Shown: piece after piece, positions 6,944 to 14,713 of the stretch
Numbering within the stretch: position 1 is the stretch's first letter
How the letters are laid out: every line of letters starts with the position of its first letter
DNA from: an uncultured Treponema sp.
GTDB lineage: Bacteria > Spirochaetota > Spirochaetia > Treponematales > Treponemataceae
Assembly: GCA_905373565.1 (NCBI GenBank)
Contig: CAJPTT010000014.1
Span: forward strand, 1-14,790
Reading direction: 5' to 3'
Length of the DNA stretch: 14,790 nt
Notes under the pieces: model-generated
What the model saw: only the letters and a program-made list of their open reading frames with translations
Databases searched by the model: none
What the model was told of the DNA's origin: nothing
Position numbers and translations under genes: made by a program

Positions 6944-8788
6944 ATGAAAAGACGGTATTTTCAGATTATCGAATTGATGAAAAAAAATCCGACTATTACG
7001 CAACGAGACATTGCCGGTACGTTAAAGATATCGCTTGCATACGTCAATCAAATTCTCTTTGCTATGGAGCAGGACGGTTTTCTCAAGACGAACGGGCTGC
7101 CTGCCATCGGTAAAAGAGTGTTAACGATTAAAGCACATACCGAATACGATTCGTGTAAGGTTGATAATGCCATTATCATGGCGGCGGGTTTCGGCTCGCG
7201 GTTTATTCCGCTCACGTATGCAACACCTAAGGGACTGCTGGAAGTGTTCGGTGAACGGATGATTGAACGCCAAATAAAACAGTTGCAGGAAGCGGGCATT
7301 ACCGATATCACCGTAGTCGTCGGCTACCTGAAAGACACATTCGAGTACCTTATCGATAAATACAATGTAAAACTTGTATATAATCCCGATTTTGAAAGCA
7401 AAAACAATCTTTCAACACTGTATCATGTCCGCGATAGGCTCAAAAACACGTATATTCTTTCCAGCGACAACTGGTTGCGAAAAAATATGTATCACGCGCA
7501 TGAATACGATTCATGGTATTCGTCGGTCAAAATGAACGAGAAGACCAACGAATGGGTGTTGCAGCTCGGTTTACACGATAAGATAATGAAGGTAAAGGTT
7601 AGCGGCAGAAACGCATGGGTGATGTACGGGCCGGTCTATTTTTCCCGTGCTTTTTCCGATGCTATCCGTCCGATGATTGAAGAAGCATATCACCGTGATG
7701 ACACCGACGACTGGTACTGGGAAGACGTGTTGCGCCGTCACTTAAATACGTTGACGATGTTTGCCAATAAGCAGCCATCCAATCAAGTATATGAATTTGA
7801 GTCACTGGAAGAGCTGCGGCAATTCGACACATCGTATATGGTTTCCACACAGAATAAATGGATGGAATTGATTTCCCGTGTGTTCGGAAAGCCCGAAATG
7901 CAGATTAAAAATTTGCGTCCGTTGCGGCTTGGTATGACCAATAAATCTTTTATATTTGAACTGAATAACAACAAATATATTTTCCGTATTCCGGGGGCCG
8001 GTACTGATATTCTTATCAACCGGAAACAGGAATATGCAGTGTATAAAGCGATTGAGCCGCTCGGTATTTCCGATAAGGTTATTTATTTTGATCAAATAAC
8101 CGGTGTAAAAATCAGTCAATTTGAAGAAAATATGCACATAGCGGATCCTCGCAATCCGGATGATTTGGAAGCATGTATGTGGATAGCCCGTAAGCTGCAT
8201 ACATCCGGTATTACGGTACGGCACCGTTTCGATTTTAGAGAGCGGATTAATTTTTATGAAAAGCAGGCGGAAGCAAAGCATGGCATTCTGTTTTACGATT
8301 ATGCCGAAGTCCGGGAAAAGATGAATGCCTTGCTTAATTTGCTCGACACGCTGAAAAAACCGGAAGCGCTGACTCATATCGATTTAATCTGCGATAATTT
8401 TATTATCAGCGACAGTGAGGTAAAACTGATCGACTGGGAATACGCCGCGATGTGCGATCCGCTGGCCGACCTTGCAATGTTTTCTATTTACTCTTACTTT
8501 TCCGAAGCTCAAATAAACGATCTTATGCACCGCTACTTCCGCCGCGATCCGGAAAGTGAAGAAAAGCTACGTGTCTATATCTATGTTGCGCTTGCAGGAT
8601 TCTTATGGGCGCTGTGGACATGCTACAAACAAGCGCTGGGAGAAAATTTCGGTGAGTACGGACTAAAGATGTACCGGTACGCAAAAGATTATTACAAACA
8701 AATTATGCAGATGACAAATTATTCTGATGAACGGGATCAACATCTCTCGATGCAGCGCATCGAGGAATTAACCTCTCCACAAGAATAA
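6944..8788 (+). CDS. licCA: Winged-helix / CTP:phosphocholine cytidylyltransferase / choline kinase fusion (LicCA)
   Basis: The 614-residue protein has three parts. Residues about 4-62 are a winged helix-turn-helix (FQIIELMKKNPTITQRDIAGTLKISLAYVNQILFAMEQDGF). Residues about 74-300 are a LicC-type nucleotidyltransferase with MAAGFGSRFIPLTYATPKGLLEV (GFGSR at 82-86, Lys96) and SSDNW (Asp175), expected to make CDP-choline from CTP and phosphocholine. Residues about 305-600 are a LicA-type choline kinase with the Brenner motif HIDLICDN (478-485) and the metal-binding IDWEYA (Asp497). One polypeptide would therefore convert choline to CDP-choline in the cytoplasm, for phosphatidylcholine or surface phosphocholine. 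A LicC-LicA fusion has been described in Treponema denticola. The start at 6944 has no ribosome-binding site, but it sits at the predicted transcript start; the only nearby alternative, 6977, has none either and would cut the winged helix. A BCCT transporter follows after nine bases. Confidence 0.9.
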   Translation: MKRRYFQIIELMKKNPTITQRDIAGTLKISLAYVNQILFAMEQDGFLKTNGLPAIGKRVLTIKAHTEYDSCKVDNAIIMAAGFGSRFIPLTYATPKGLLEVFGERMIERQIKQLQEAGITDITVVVGYLKDTFEYLIDKYNVKLVYNPDFESKNNLSTLYHVRDRLKNTYILSSDNWLRKNMYHAHEYDSWYSSVKMNEKTNEWVLQLGLHDKIMKVKVSGRNAWVMYGPVYFSRAFSDAIRPMIEEAYHRDDTDDWYWEDVLRRHLNTLTMFANKQPSNQVYEFESLEELRQFDTSYMVSTQNKWMELISRVFGKPEMQIKNLRPLRLGMTNKSFIFELNNNKYIFRIPGAGTDILINRKQEYAVYKAIEPLGISDKVIYFDQITGVKISQFEENMHIADPRNPDDLEACMWIARKLHTSGITVRHRFDFRERINFYEKQAEAKHGILFYDYAEVREKMNALLNLLDTLKKPEALTHIDLICDNFIISDSEVKLIDWEYAAMCDPLADLAMFSIYSYFSEAQINDLMHRYFRRDPESEEKLRVYIYVALAGFLWALWTCYKQALGENFGEYGLKMYRYAKDYYKQIMQMTNYSDERDQHLSMQRIEELTSPQE

Positions 8789-8797
8789 GAGAAAAAA

Positions 8798-10360
8798 ATG
8801 AACAACCACAAAATGAGCACTCGGAAGCTCAATAAAAAGCGCGGTTCCGGAGAAATCGATTGGGTTATTACGCTTTTGCCGCTCTTTATTGTAACGGGTA
8901 TTGCGGCATTGCTGATCATCTTCCCGCAACAATCGATGAAAGCAATCGATACGCTATGGAATATTTTTGTCAATAAACTCGGGTTTTTCTACATTGTGCT
9001 CGGCTTCGGCTTAGTGTGTACCGCGTTTTATCTGGCTTTTTCAAAATACGGCACGTTACGGTTAGGTTCGCTTGATAAACCGCGCTATAGTAATTTTGCA
9101 TGGGGTTCGATGATCTTTACCTCTACGATGGCTGCCGATATTTTATACTGGTCGCTTATCGAGTGGGGGTACTACTATACAGCTTCCCCATTTGGGAAAC
9201 ATCTGCTTACGACAGCCGAAAAACAAGATTGGGCGGCGACGTATCCGCTGTTTCACTGGGGCATAACCCCGTGGAGCTTCCATATCGTATGCGCCGTTGC
9301 GTTCGGCTATATGCTCCATGTACGGCAGCGGAAAAAGCAAAAACTTTCCGAAGCATGCCGTCCTCTGTTCGGTAGTAAAATCGATGGGGTGCTCGGCACT
9401 GTCATCGACGTGTTTTCGGTTGTGGGGCTTTTAGCGGGCACCGCGACGACATTTTCGCTTGCAACGCCGCTGTTGTCGTTGGCAATCTCCACCATCTCCG
9501 GCATCCCCGAATCGCGGGAGCTTACTTTGATTGTGCTCTGCATTATTGCGGCGGTATATACCTCGGCTGTTTTGCTGGGGATAAAAGGTATTTCTCATCT
9601 GGCGAAAATTGCCGTTGTGTGTTTTTCAAGCCTCATTGCCTTTGTGTTTTTGTTCAGCCCTAAGCTCTATATTATTGAAACGAGTATAACCGGCATTGGG
9701 AAGATGCTGCAAAACTTTATCCCGCTTTCCACATGGATGGATCCCTTGCGGATTTCGGGCGCAGACGGCGCAGGATTCCCGCAGCAGTGGACGATTTTTT
9801 ATTGGGCATATTGGATTGCATGGTTTGTCGCAACGCCGTTCTTTATCGGGACAATCTCGGAGGGGCGGACGGTACGGAACACCGTACTGGGCGGGCTTAT
9901 GTGCGGCATCGCGGGAACCTATTGCTCGTTTATCGTGCTGGGGAATTATGGGCTTTATTTGGAAACGCATGACTTATTACCGGCAGCCGAGCGGCTCGCT
10001 GCGGGTATTCCTCCCGCCGAGATTATTTTAAGCATTTTGGAAACGCTGCCGCTTGCGAAAGTCGGACTGGTGCTGCTCATCATCACGATGATTGCTCTTT
10101 ATGCGAGTACGTTTGACGCAATTACAATGGTGATTGCGTCTTATTCGCAACGGCAGCTTGAAGGCCGCGAACCTAAAAAAAGCCTGAGGGCTTTTTGGTC
10201 GGTTGTCTTTATCTTACTACCGGCAGCGTTGATTCTTACCGGCAGCAATCTTAGCCAGCTGCAAAGTTTATCGATTATCGCCGCCTTCCCGCTCGGCATC
10301 ATTATGATCTGTATTATCGTCAGCTTCTTTAAAGACGCGAAGAATGGGAAGGTAGAGTAA
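8798..10360 (+). CDS. BCCT-family transporter, probably choline
   Basis: The 520-residue integral membrane protein has about twelve hydrophobic segments and BCCT (betaine/carnitine/choline transporter) landmarks: FHWGITPWSFH at 152-162, GTATTFSLAT at 214-223, and the aromatic TM8 block FYWAYWIAWFVATPFF with Trp336, Trp339 and Trp342, which in this family cages the trimethylammonium group. It is followed by GTISEGRTVR (351-360). BCCT carriers import quaternary amines by Na+ or H+ symport or by exchange. The specific substrate cannot be read from sequence, but the gene begins nine bases after the licCA stop with only a weak AAGAG site, so translation is probably coupled, and choline is the natural substrate for the adjacent kinase. 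This differs from the Haemophilus lic locus, whose LicB belongs to another transporter family. The length is typical and there is no long regulatory C-terminal tail as in BetP. Confidence 0.9.
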   Translation: MNNHKMSTRKLNKKRGSGEIDWVITLLPLFIVTGIAALLIIFPQQSMKAIDTLWNIFVNKLGFFYIVLGFGLVCTAFYLAFSKYGTLRLGSLDKPRYSNFAWGSMIFTSTMAADILYWSLIEWGYYYTASPFGKHLLTTAEKQDWAATYPLFHWGITPWSFHIVCAVAFGYMLHVRQRKKQKLSEACRPLFGSKIDGVLGTVIDVFSVVGLLAGTATTFSLATPLLSLAISTISGIPESRELTLIVLCIIAAVYTSAVLLGIKGISHLAKIAVVCFSSLIAFVFLFSPKLYIIETSITGIGKMLQNFIPLSTWMDPLRISGADGAGFPQQWTIFYWAYWIAWFVATPFFIGTISEGRTVRNTVLGGLMCGIAGTYCSFIVLGNYGLYLETHDLLPAAERLAAGIPPAEIILSILETLPLAKVGLVLLIITMIALYASTFDAITMVIASYSQRQLEGREPKKSLRAFWSVVFILLPAALILTGSNLSQLQSLSIIAAFPLGIIMICIIVSFFKDAKNGKVE

Positions 10361-10403
10361 ACGCTGACGTGCCGATGTTTGAACGACTTCAAATAAATCT
10401 AAG

Positions 10404-10440
10404 GGGAACCTCTAAAAACGGAAGTTTTTAGAAGGTTCCC
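10404..10440. terminator. Strong hairpin after the choline operon
   Basis: GGGAACC (10404-10410) pairs with GGTTCCC (10434-10440), and TCTAAAAAC (10411-10419) pairs with GTTTTTAGA (10424-10432), with a single bulged A and a GGAA tetraloop. It lies 43 bases past the BCCT stop and before clpB. There is no U-tract, so it may stabilise the 3' end of the mRNA or terminate with help from a factor. Confidence 0.55.
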
Positions 10441-10494
10441 GATAGCGCTACCTGCCGGAAGGGAAAATGTGATGTTCTATGTTGGAATTATTTA

Positions 10495-10523
10495 TTGCCG
10501 TTTTTCCATTTTGTGCGTAGATT
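10495..10523 (+). promoter_or_regulatory. Probable clpB promoter
   Basis: TTGCCG (10495-10500), a 17-bp spacer and TAGATT (10518-10523) match a sigma-70 promoter moderately. The ATG is only six bases further on. No CIRCE element (the HrcA operator) is visible upstream, and I see no convincing sigma-32-type sequence. Confidence 0.45.
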
Positions 10524-10529
10524 CATTAT

Positions 10530-13106
10530 ATGAACATAGACAAATACACAGTGAAAGCACGTGAGGCATTGCAGGAAGCTGCCTCGCTTGCCGAACAGGA
10601 TAATCACAGTCAGATTGAGCCGGTACATCTGCTCTATAAACTCTTGGATCAGGAGGAAGGCATTGTACCGCCGCTCATTGAGAAGATCGGTGCATCAACT
10701 GATCAAATCCTCGATGCGCTCGATTCTATTTTGGATAAAAAACCGCGGGTAACCGGAGACTCTGCACAGGTCTATATGTCGCCGGTTTTAACAAAGCTCT
10801 GCGCTCAGGCGGAAAAGCTCGCCGCTTCGTTGAAGGACGAGTATGTTTCCACGGAGCATCTCCTCCTTGCGCTTACCAAAAGCGATGACGAGGTAGGCGA
10901 AATGCTCCGCTCGCATGGTATTACCTACGATGCGGCGTTGAGAGCCTTAAAGGATGTGCGGGGAAATCAGCGGGTTACCAGCGAGGATCCCGAAGCGACG
11001 TTTAACAGCCTCGAAAAATACTGCCGCGATTTAACCGAACTTGCCCGGGAAGAAAAAATCGACCCCGTTATCGGACGCGATGAAGAAATCCGGCGGGTAA
11101 TGCAGGTACTGTCGCGCCGCACTAAAAACAACCCTGTATTGATCGGTGAGCCGGGTGTCGGTAAAACCGCTATCGTAGAAGGGCTTGCCCGCCGGATTGT
11201 GTCCGGGGACGTGCCGGATAGCCTGCGCGAGAAAAAGCTCTTGTCGCTTGACCTCGGCGCCTTGGTTGCCGGCGCTAAGTTCCGCGGCGAATTTGAGGAG
11301 CGCCTCAAAGCGGTTATCTCCGAGGTGCAAAAAGCCGAGGGCAGTATCATCCTCTTTATTGATGAGCTGCATACCCTTGTCGGCGCCGGTGCGAGCGAGG
11401 GGGCGATGGACGCTTCCAACCTCTTAAAGCCTGCATTGGCGCGCGGTGAGCTGCGAGCTATCGGTGCTACCACCTTGGATGAGTACCGCAAGTATATCGA
11501 AAAGGACAGCGCCCTTGAGCGCCGCTTCCAGCAGGTATACTGCCCCGAACCGAATGTAGAGGACACCATTGCTATTCTGCGCGGCTTGCAGGAAAAGTAC
11601 GAAGTACACCACGGTGTACGCATTAAGGATGAGGCGCTCATCGCGGCGGCGGTACTTTCCAACCGCTATATCACCAACCGCTTTTTGCCTGATAAGGCAA
11701 TCGACCTGGTGGACGAGGCAGCCAGTAGACTCAAAATGGAAATTGAAAGCCAGCCGGTTGAGCTTGATCAGGTAGAGCGCAAAATCCTCCAGATGAACAT
11801 CGAGAAGGTATCGCTTTCAAAAGAAACGGACGCTGCTTCAAAAGAGCGGTTGGAAAAGCTGGAGCAGGAGCTGTCCGACTTAACCGAAAAGCGGAATGTG
11901 ATGCAGGCGCAGTGGCAAAACGAAAAGACCCGCATCAACGAGTCGCGGAAATATAAGGAAGAGCTTGAGCAGCTGCGCCGCGAAGAAACGCAGTTTACAC
12001 GCGACGGCAATTTGAATAAGGCTGCCGAGCTAAAATACGGACGCATACCGGAGCTGGAAAAAAAGATTGCTGCCGTTACTGCGGAGCTTGCAAAAAAAGC
12101 AGGCAGCAGCGGACAGCTTCTTCGCGAAGAGGTTTCCGAAGAGGATATCGCGAAGATTGTTTCGATGTGGACGGGTATTCCCGTTGCAAAGATGCTGGCG
12201 AGCGAACAGCAGAAGTACCTCGATCTGGAAGCAGTATTGCAGAAACGGGTTGTCGGACAAGATCAGGCAGTACAGGCGGTTGCCGATGCCATCAGACGGA
12301 ATAGGGCAGGACTTTCCGACCCCAACCGCCCGCTCGGCAGCTTCCTCTGTATCGGACCTACCGGTGTGGGTAAAACCGAACTGGCGCGCACCCTTGCGGA
12401 CTTCCTCTTTAACGATGACCGGGCGCTTACCCGTATCGACATGAGCGAATACATGGAAAAGCATTCGGTGAGCCGCTTAATCGGAGCGCCGCCCGGCTAC
12501 GTGGGCTATGACGAAGGCGGACAGCTGACCGAAGCAGTGCGCCGCCGTCCGTACAGCGTGGTGCTCTTTGACGAAATTGAAAAAGCGCATCCCGATGTGT
12601 TCAATGTTTTCTTGCAGATACTGGATGACGGGCGGCTTACGGACGGGCAAGGCAGGGTAATCGACTTCCGCAATACGATTATCATTATGACAAGCAACCT
12701 CGGTTCGGAGCTGATTTTGTCAGCAGATACCCCGGAAGCAATGACTGCGCAGATTAAAGACCTGCTCAAACAGCATTTCCGCCCTGAGTTTTTGAACCGT
12801 ATCGATGAGCTTTTAACCTTCGGACGGCTCGGCAAAGAGCATATCCGCAAGATCGTCGATATTCAGCTGCAGGCTGTTTCCGCACGGCTTGAAGCACGCC
12901 GCCTGCATTTGATTGTAACGGATGCTGCAAAGGACTTCCTCGCGGACATCGGCTACGATCCCTTGTACGGCGCGCGCCCCTTAAAGCGGGCTATCCAAAC
13001 CGAACTTGAAAACAAGCTCGCCAAAGAGCTGCTTTCTGGCGCCTTCGTCGGTAAGACCGATATTACGGTGGATGCCGGAAAAGGCGGCTTGACGTTCAAG
13101 GCGTAA
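10530..13106 (+). CDS. clpB: ATP-dependent disaggregase chaperone ClpB
   Basis: The 858-residue protein has the full ClpB (Hsp104 family) layout: an N-terminal Clp repeat domain (about 1-145), a first AAA+ module with Walker A GEPGVGKT (206-213) and Walker B ILFIDE (274-279), a coiled-coil middle domain (about 408-530), and a second AAA+ module with GPTGVGKTE (609-617), the pore loop GYVGYDEGG (656-664), VVLFDEIEKAH (677-687) and a C-terminal small domain. The long coiled coil separates it from ClpA and ClpC, and there is no ClpP-docking IGF/L loop evident. It would form a cytoplasmic hexamer that pulls proteins out of aggregates with DnaK/DnaJ/GrpE. The start at 10530 matches other ClpB N-termini but lacks a ribosome-binding site, which fits a leaderless transcript. 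It stands alone, between hairpins at 10404-10440 and 13204-13252. Confidence 0.97.
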   Translation: MNIDKYTVKAREALQEAASLAEQDNHSQIEPVHLLYKLLDQEEGIVPPLIEKIGASTDQILDALDSILDKKPRVTGDSAQVYMSPVLTKLCAQAEKLAASLKDEYVSTEHLLLALTKSDDEVGEMLRSHGITYDAALRALKDVRGNQRVTSEDPEATFNSLEKYCRDLTELAREEKIDPVIGRDEEIRRVMQVLSRRTKNNPVLIGEPGVGKTAIVEGLARRIVSGDVPDSLREKKLLSLDLGALVAGAKFRGEFEERLKAVISEVQKAEGSIILFIDELHTLVGAGASEGAMDASNLLKPALARGELRAIGATTLDEYRKYIEKDSALERRFQQVYCPEPNVEDTIAILRGLQEKYEVHHGVRIKDEALIAAAVLSNRYITNRFLPDKAIDLVDEAASRLKMEIESQPVELDQVERKILQMNIEKVSLSKETDAASKERLEKLEQELSDLTEKRNVMQAQWQNEKTRINESRKYKEELEQLRREETQFTRDGNLNKAAELKYGRIPELEKKIAAVTAELAKKAGSSGQLLREEVSEEDIAKIVSMWTGIPVAKMLASEQQKYLDLEAVLQKRVVGQDQAVQAVADAIRRNRAGLSDPNRPLGSFLCIGPTGVGKTELARTLADFLFNDDRALTRIDMSEYMEKHSVSRLIGAPPGYVGYDEGGQLTEAVRRRPYSVVLFDEIEKAHPDVFNVFLQILDDGRLTDGQGRVIDFRNTIIIMTSNLGSELILSADTPEAMTAQIKDLLKQHFRPEFLNRIDELLTFGRLGKEHIRKIVDIQLQAVSARLEARRLHLIVTDAAKDFLADIGYDPLYGARPLKRAIQTELENKLAKELLSGAFVGKTDITVDAGKGGLTFKA

Positions 13107-13203
13107 GATAGGTAATGTGTCAAGCCCTTTGCGTATATTTTGTGCTGTGATTTGCGCTTTTGGTGATAACCCTAAGCGGTCGTTTTGAAGATAGGAAGGG
13201 TCG

Positions 13204-13252
13204 AAGGGGAGGAAAGAAACTTTTATCCGAAAAAAGTGTCTTTTCTCCCCTT
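13204..13252 (+). terminator. Terminator hairpin downstream of clpB
   Basis: Positions 13204-13217 pair with 13239-13252 (14 bp with one G-U). After one mismatch, ACTTTT (13219-13224) pairs with AAAAGT (13232-13237), closing a seven-base loop. A short T run follows. It lies about 100 bases past the clpB stop. Confidence 0.65.
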
Positions 13253-13452
13253 TATCCATTAATTCAGTGCTTCTACTTAATCTAACATATCGTTACAATT
13301 CAGCTTGCAGGTGGGTATTCTATCGGTATGGAACCATTAGCCTTCTTTTTCCGGCAGGTATCACTGTCATCTTTGAAGCTATTCAAATACCGATCCGGCA
13401 CTATTCATAATGGCATGGATTACCCGTACGCTTGCAGCGAATTTTGAAAAAA

Positions 13453-13469
13453 TATTGACATCATCAATA
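13453..13469. promoter_or_regulatory. Small inverted repeat over the relB -35 box
   Basis: TATTGA (13453-13458) and TCAATA (13464-13469) form a 6-bp inverted repeat with a five-base gap that covers the -35 box. Antitoxins of this type repress their own operon by binding such palindromes, so it is a candidate autoregulatory operator. Confidence 0.3.
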
Positions 13470-13483
13470 AATCTACCTACAAT
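13455..13483 (+). promoter_or_regulatory. Promoter of the toxin-antitoxin operon
   Basis: A perfect TTGACA (13455-13460), a 17-bp spacer and TACAAT (13478-13483) form a near-consensus promoter. A leader of about 16 bases with AAAGGAG (13491-13497) then precedes the ATG at 13506. Confidence 0.75.
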
Positions 13484-13505
13484 AAAGATAAAAGGAGTTA
13501 CTACT

Positions 13506-13766
13506 ATGGCACAGACAAACATAAATATCCGTATGGACGAGAACCTAAAAAAGCAGTTTGAAGCTTTTTGTTCCGACATTGGCATGACCATGACAACAGC
13601 ATTTTGCGTATTTGCAAAAACGGCGGTCAGGAAACAAAAAATACCGTTTGAAATATCAACGGATCCGTTTTATTCTGCAAGTAATATTGGTTACCTTGAA
13701 AAGAAAATGGCAGATTATAAGGCAGGCAAACTTCAACTGGCAGAGCATGAATTGGTAGAGGATTAA
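13506..13766 (+). CDS. RelB/DinJ-family antitoxin
   Basis: The 86-residue protein begins with a ribbon-helix-helix type segment, TNINIRMDENLKKQFEAFCSDIGMTMTTAFCVFAKTAVRKQKIPFEI, which matches the RelB/DinJ pattern of beta strand, MDE-LK, G-t-T-A and a closing IPFEI. The charged C-terminal tail (GYLEKKMADYKAGKLQLAEHELVED) would wrap the toxin. The start at 13506 has AAAGGAG eight bases upstream; an in-frame ATG at 13410 is rejected because that reading would run across the promoter. The protein is expected to bind DNA, repress its own promoter and neutralise the toxin encoded four bases downstream. Confidence 0.88.
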   Translation: MAQTNINIRMDENLKKQFEAFCSDIGMTMTTAFCVFAKTAVRKQKIPFEISTDPFYSASNIGYLEKKMADYKAGKLQLAEHELVED

Positions 13767-13770
13767 CTGT

Positions 13771-14040
13771 ATGCCGGACAAGATAATACAGTGGGACATT
13801 GACGCTTGGAACGATTATGTTTACTGGCAGACACAAGATAGAAAAACGCTTAAACGGATAAATCTTCTTATTAAAGATATCAGTCGTAGTCCGTTCGAGG
13901 GGCTAGGTAAACCGGAACCGTTAAAAGGTACCTTAACAGGATTTTGGAGCCGTAGGATTGATGAAGAAAATCGGCTTGTGTATGTCGTAGAGGAAAAGGT
14001 TATTATACTGATTTCCTGCCGTGGACATTACGAGAATTAA
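13771..14040 (+). CDS. yoeB: YoeB/Txe-family ribosome-dependent mRNA endonuclease toxin
   Basis: The 89-residue protein matches YoeB closely: WDIDAWNDYVYWQTQDRKTLKRIN, PFEGLGKPEPLK, GFWSRRIDEENRLVY and the C-terminal CRGHY. Residues corresponding to E. coli YoeB Glu46, Arg65, His83 and Tyr84 are present as Glu49, Arg68, His86 and Tyr87, so the toxin should be active. Two extra residues (EN) follow the catalytic Tyr, which is the last residue in E. coli YoeB. Members of this family bind the ribosomal A site and cleave mRNA during translation initiation. The gene starts four bases after the antitoxin stop, with GAGG at 13758-13761 inside the antitoxin gene, so the pair is co-transcribed and probably translationally coupled. 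The usual YoeB partner is a Phd/YefM antitoxin; here it is a RelB/DinJ type. Confidence 0.93.
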   Translation: MPDKIIQWDIDAWNDYVYWQTQDRKTLKRINLLIKDISRSPFEGLGKPEPLKGTLTGFWSRRIDEENRLVYVVEEKVIILISCRGHYEN

Positions 14041-14127
14041 TTGCCGTCACCAATATCCCTCATCAATCGTTTTTATTTCAGCGTTTTTGCATACTCTTTA
14101 AGTGCAATAGAATGATACATGGTTCTC

Positions 14128-14136
14128 TGCTACAAT
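14128..14136 (+). promoter_or_regulatory. Possible extended -10 promoter of the RNA ligase-like gene
   Basis: TGC followed by TACAAT (14128-14136) is an extended -10 motif, with no good -35 box. The ATG at 14144 begins seven bases downstream of it. Confidence 0.3.
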
Positions 14137-14143
14137 GATAGAG

Positions 14144-14713
14144 ATGAAACAAAACAATGTCCCGCAGCAAACGCATTTTATCGGTGTTCTCCTCCCAGAG
14201 GATGTAACCCTTACTCTTGAAGATTGCCGCCGTTATATGAACGAGGTTTACGGCTGCAAGTCAGGGCATGGCACTCCCATCCATGTTACACTCGTCCCTC
14301 CGTTCAGACTGCAAGAAGAATATTCAACAGCTGATTTAATCAGCGCGATTGAAAAAGAAGTCTTGCCCAAAGGCTTAGGTTTCACTGCTCATATTGATAA
14401 CTTTGATGCGTTTGGAGATAGAACGCTTTTTGCAAACGTCGTTGCAAGTGATGCGTGGACAAAGCTCCGTGATAAAACGGTACAAGCAATTTTAAATGCC
14501 TGTCCGGGCAGTACTAAAAAAGACAAAAAGCCTTTCCAGCCTCACGCAACTGTTGCAAATCGAGATATTCCTGTAGGCATAATGACGAAGGCGCTTCAGG
14601 TTATGAACGAACTGAACCTTGCAGAAGACTTTCCGGTTGATAACATCACAATTTTTGAATGGAAAGGCAACAGGTGGGAAGAGGGGGTTACTCTGGAAAT
14701 TCCCGTGTATTGA
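14144..14713 (+). CDS. 2'-5' RNA ligase / cyclic phosphodiesterase family (2H) protein
   Basis: The 189-residue protein has the two H-x-T-x motifs of the 2H phosphoesterase superfamily: HVTL (His47, followed by VPPFRL) and HATV (His134, preceded by KPFQP). Their spacing of about 87 residues and the total length are typical of LigT/ThpR-like proteins. These enzymes hydrolyse or form 2'-5' or 2',3'-cyclic phosphate linkages in RNA; the physiological substrate is unknown in most bacteria. The C-terminal DNITIFEWKGNRWEE strand is also typical. An ATG at 14135 in the same frame would add MIE, but it overlaps a candidate -10 box and neither start has a ribosome-binding site, so 14144 is slightly preferred. 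The gene runs in the same direction as the toxin-antitoxin pair, about 100 bases downstream, with no terminator visible between them. Confidence 0.82.
   Translation: MKQNNVPQQTHFIGVLLPEDVTLTLEDCRRYMNEVYGCKSGHGTPIHVTLVPPFRLQEEYSTADLISAIEKEVLPKGLGFTAHIDNFDAFGDRTLFANVVASDAWTKLRDKTVQAILNACPGSTKKDKKPFQPHATVANRDIPVGIMTKALQVMNELNLAEDFPVDNITIFEWKGNRWEEGVTLEIPVY

Larger units (their letters stand above)
13107..13505. other. Intergenic stretch between clpB and relB
   Basis: About 400 bases without a supportable gene. It contains the clpB terminator hairpin (13204-13252) and the relB promoter region (13453-13497). Between about 13260 and 13440 I see only short unsupported frames, such as one from 13327 of 39 codons with no ribosome-binding site and no recognisable similarity. 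This may be decayed sequence beside the toxin-antitoxin module. Confidence 0.6.

Noticed and set aside
10361..10529. CIRCE or heat-shock operator upstream of clpB
   Set aside because: The CIRCE inverted repeat (TTAGCACTC and its complement) is not present; the only strong palindrome is the hairpin at 10404-10440, which looks like the end of the choline operon.
13327..13446. Short frame of 39 codons between clpB and relB
   Set aside because: No ribosome-binding site, no recognisable domain, and no coding signal I can defend.
13410..13505. N-terminal extension of the antitoxin from an ATG at 13410
   Set aside because: It would run through a near-consensus promoter and a perfect ribosome-binding site, and the extra residues do not resemble RelB/DinJ proteins; the start at 13506 fits the family.
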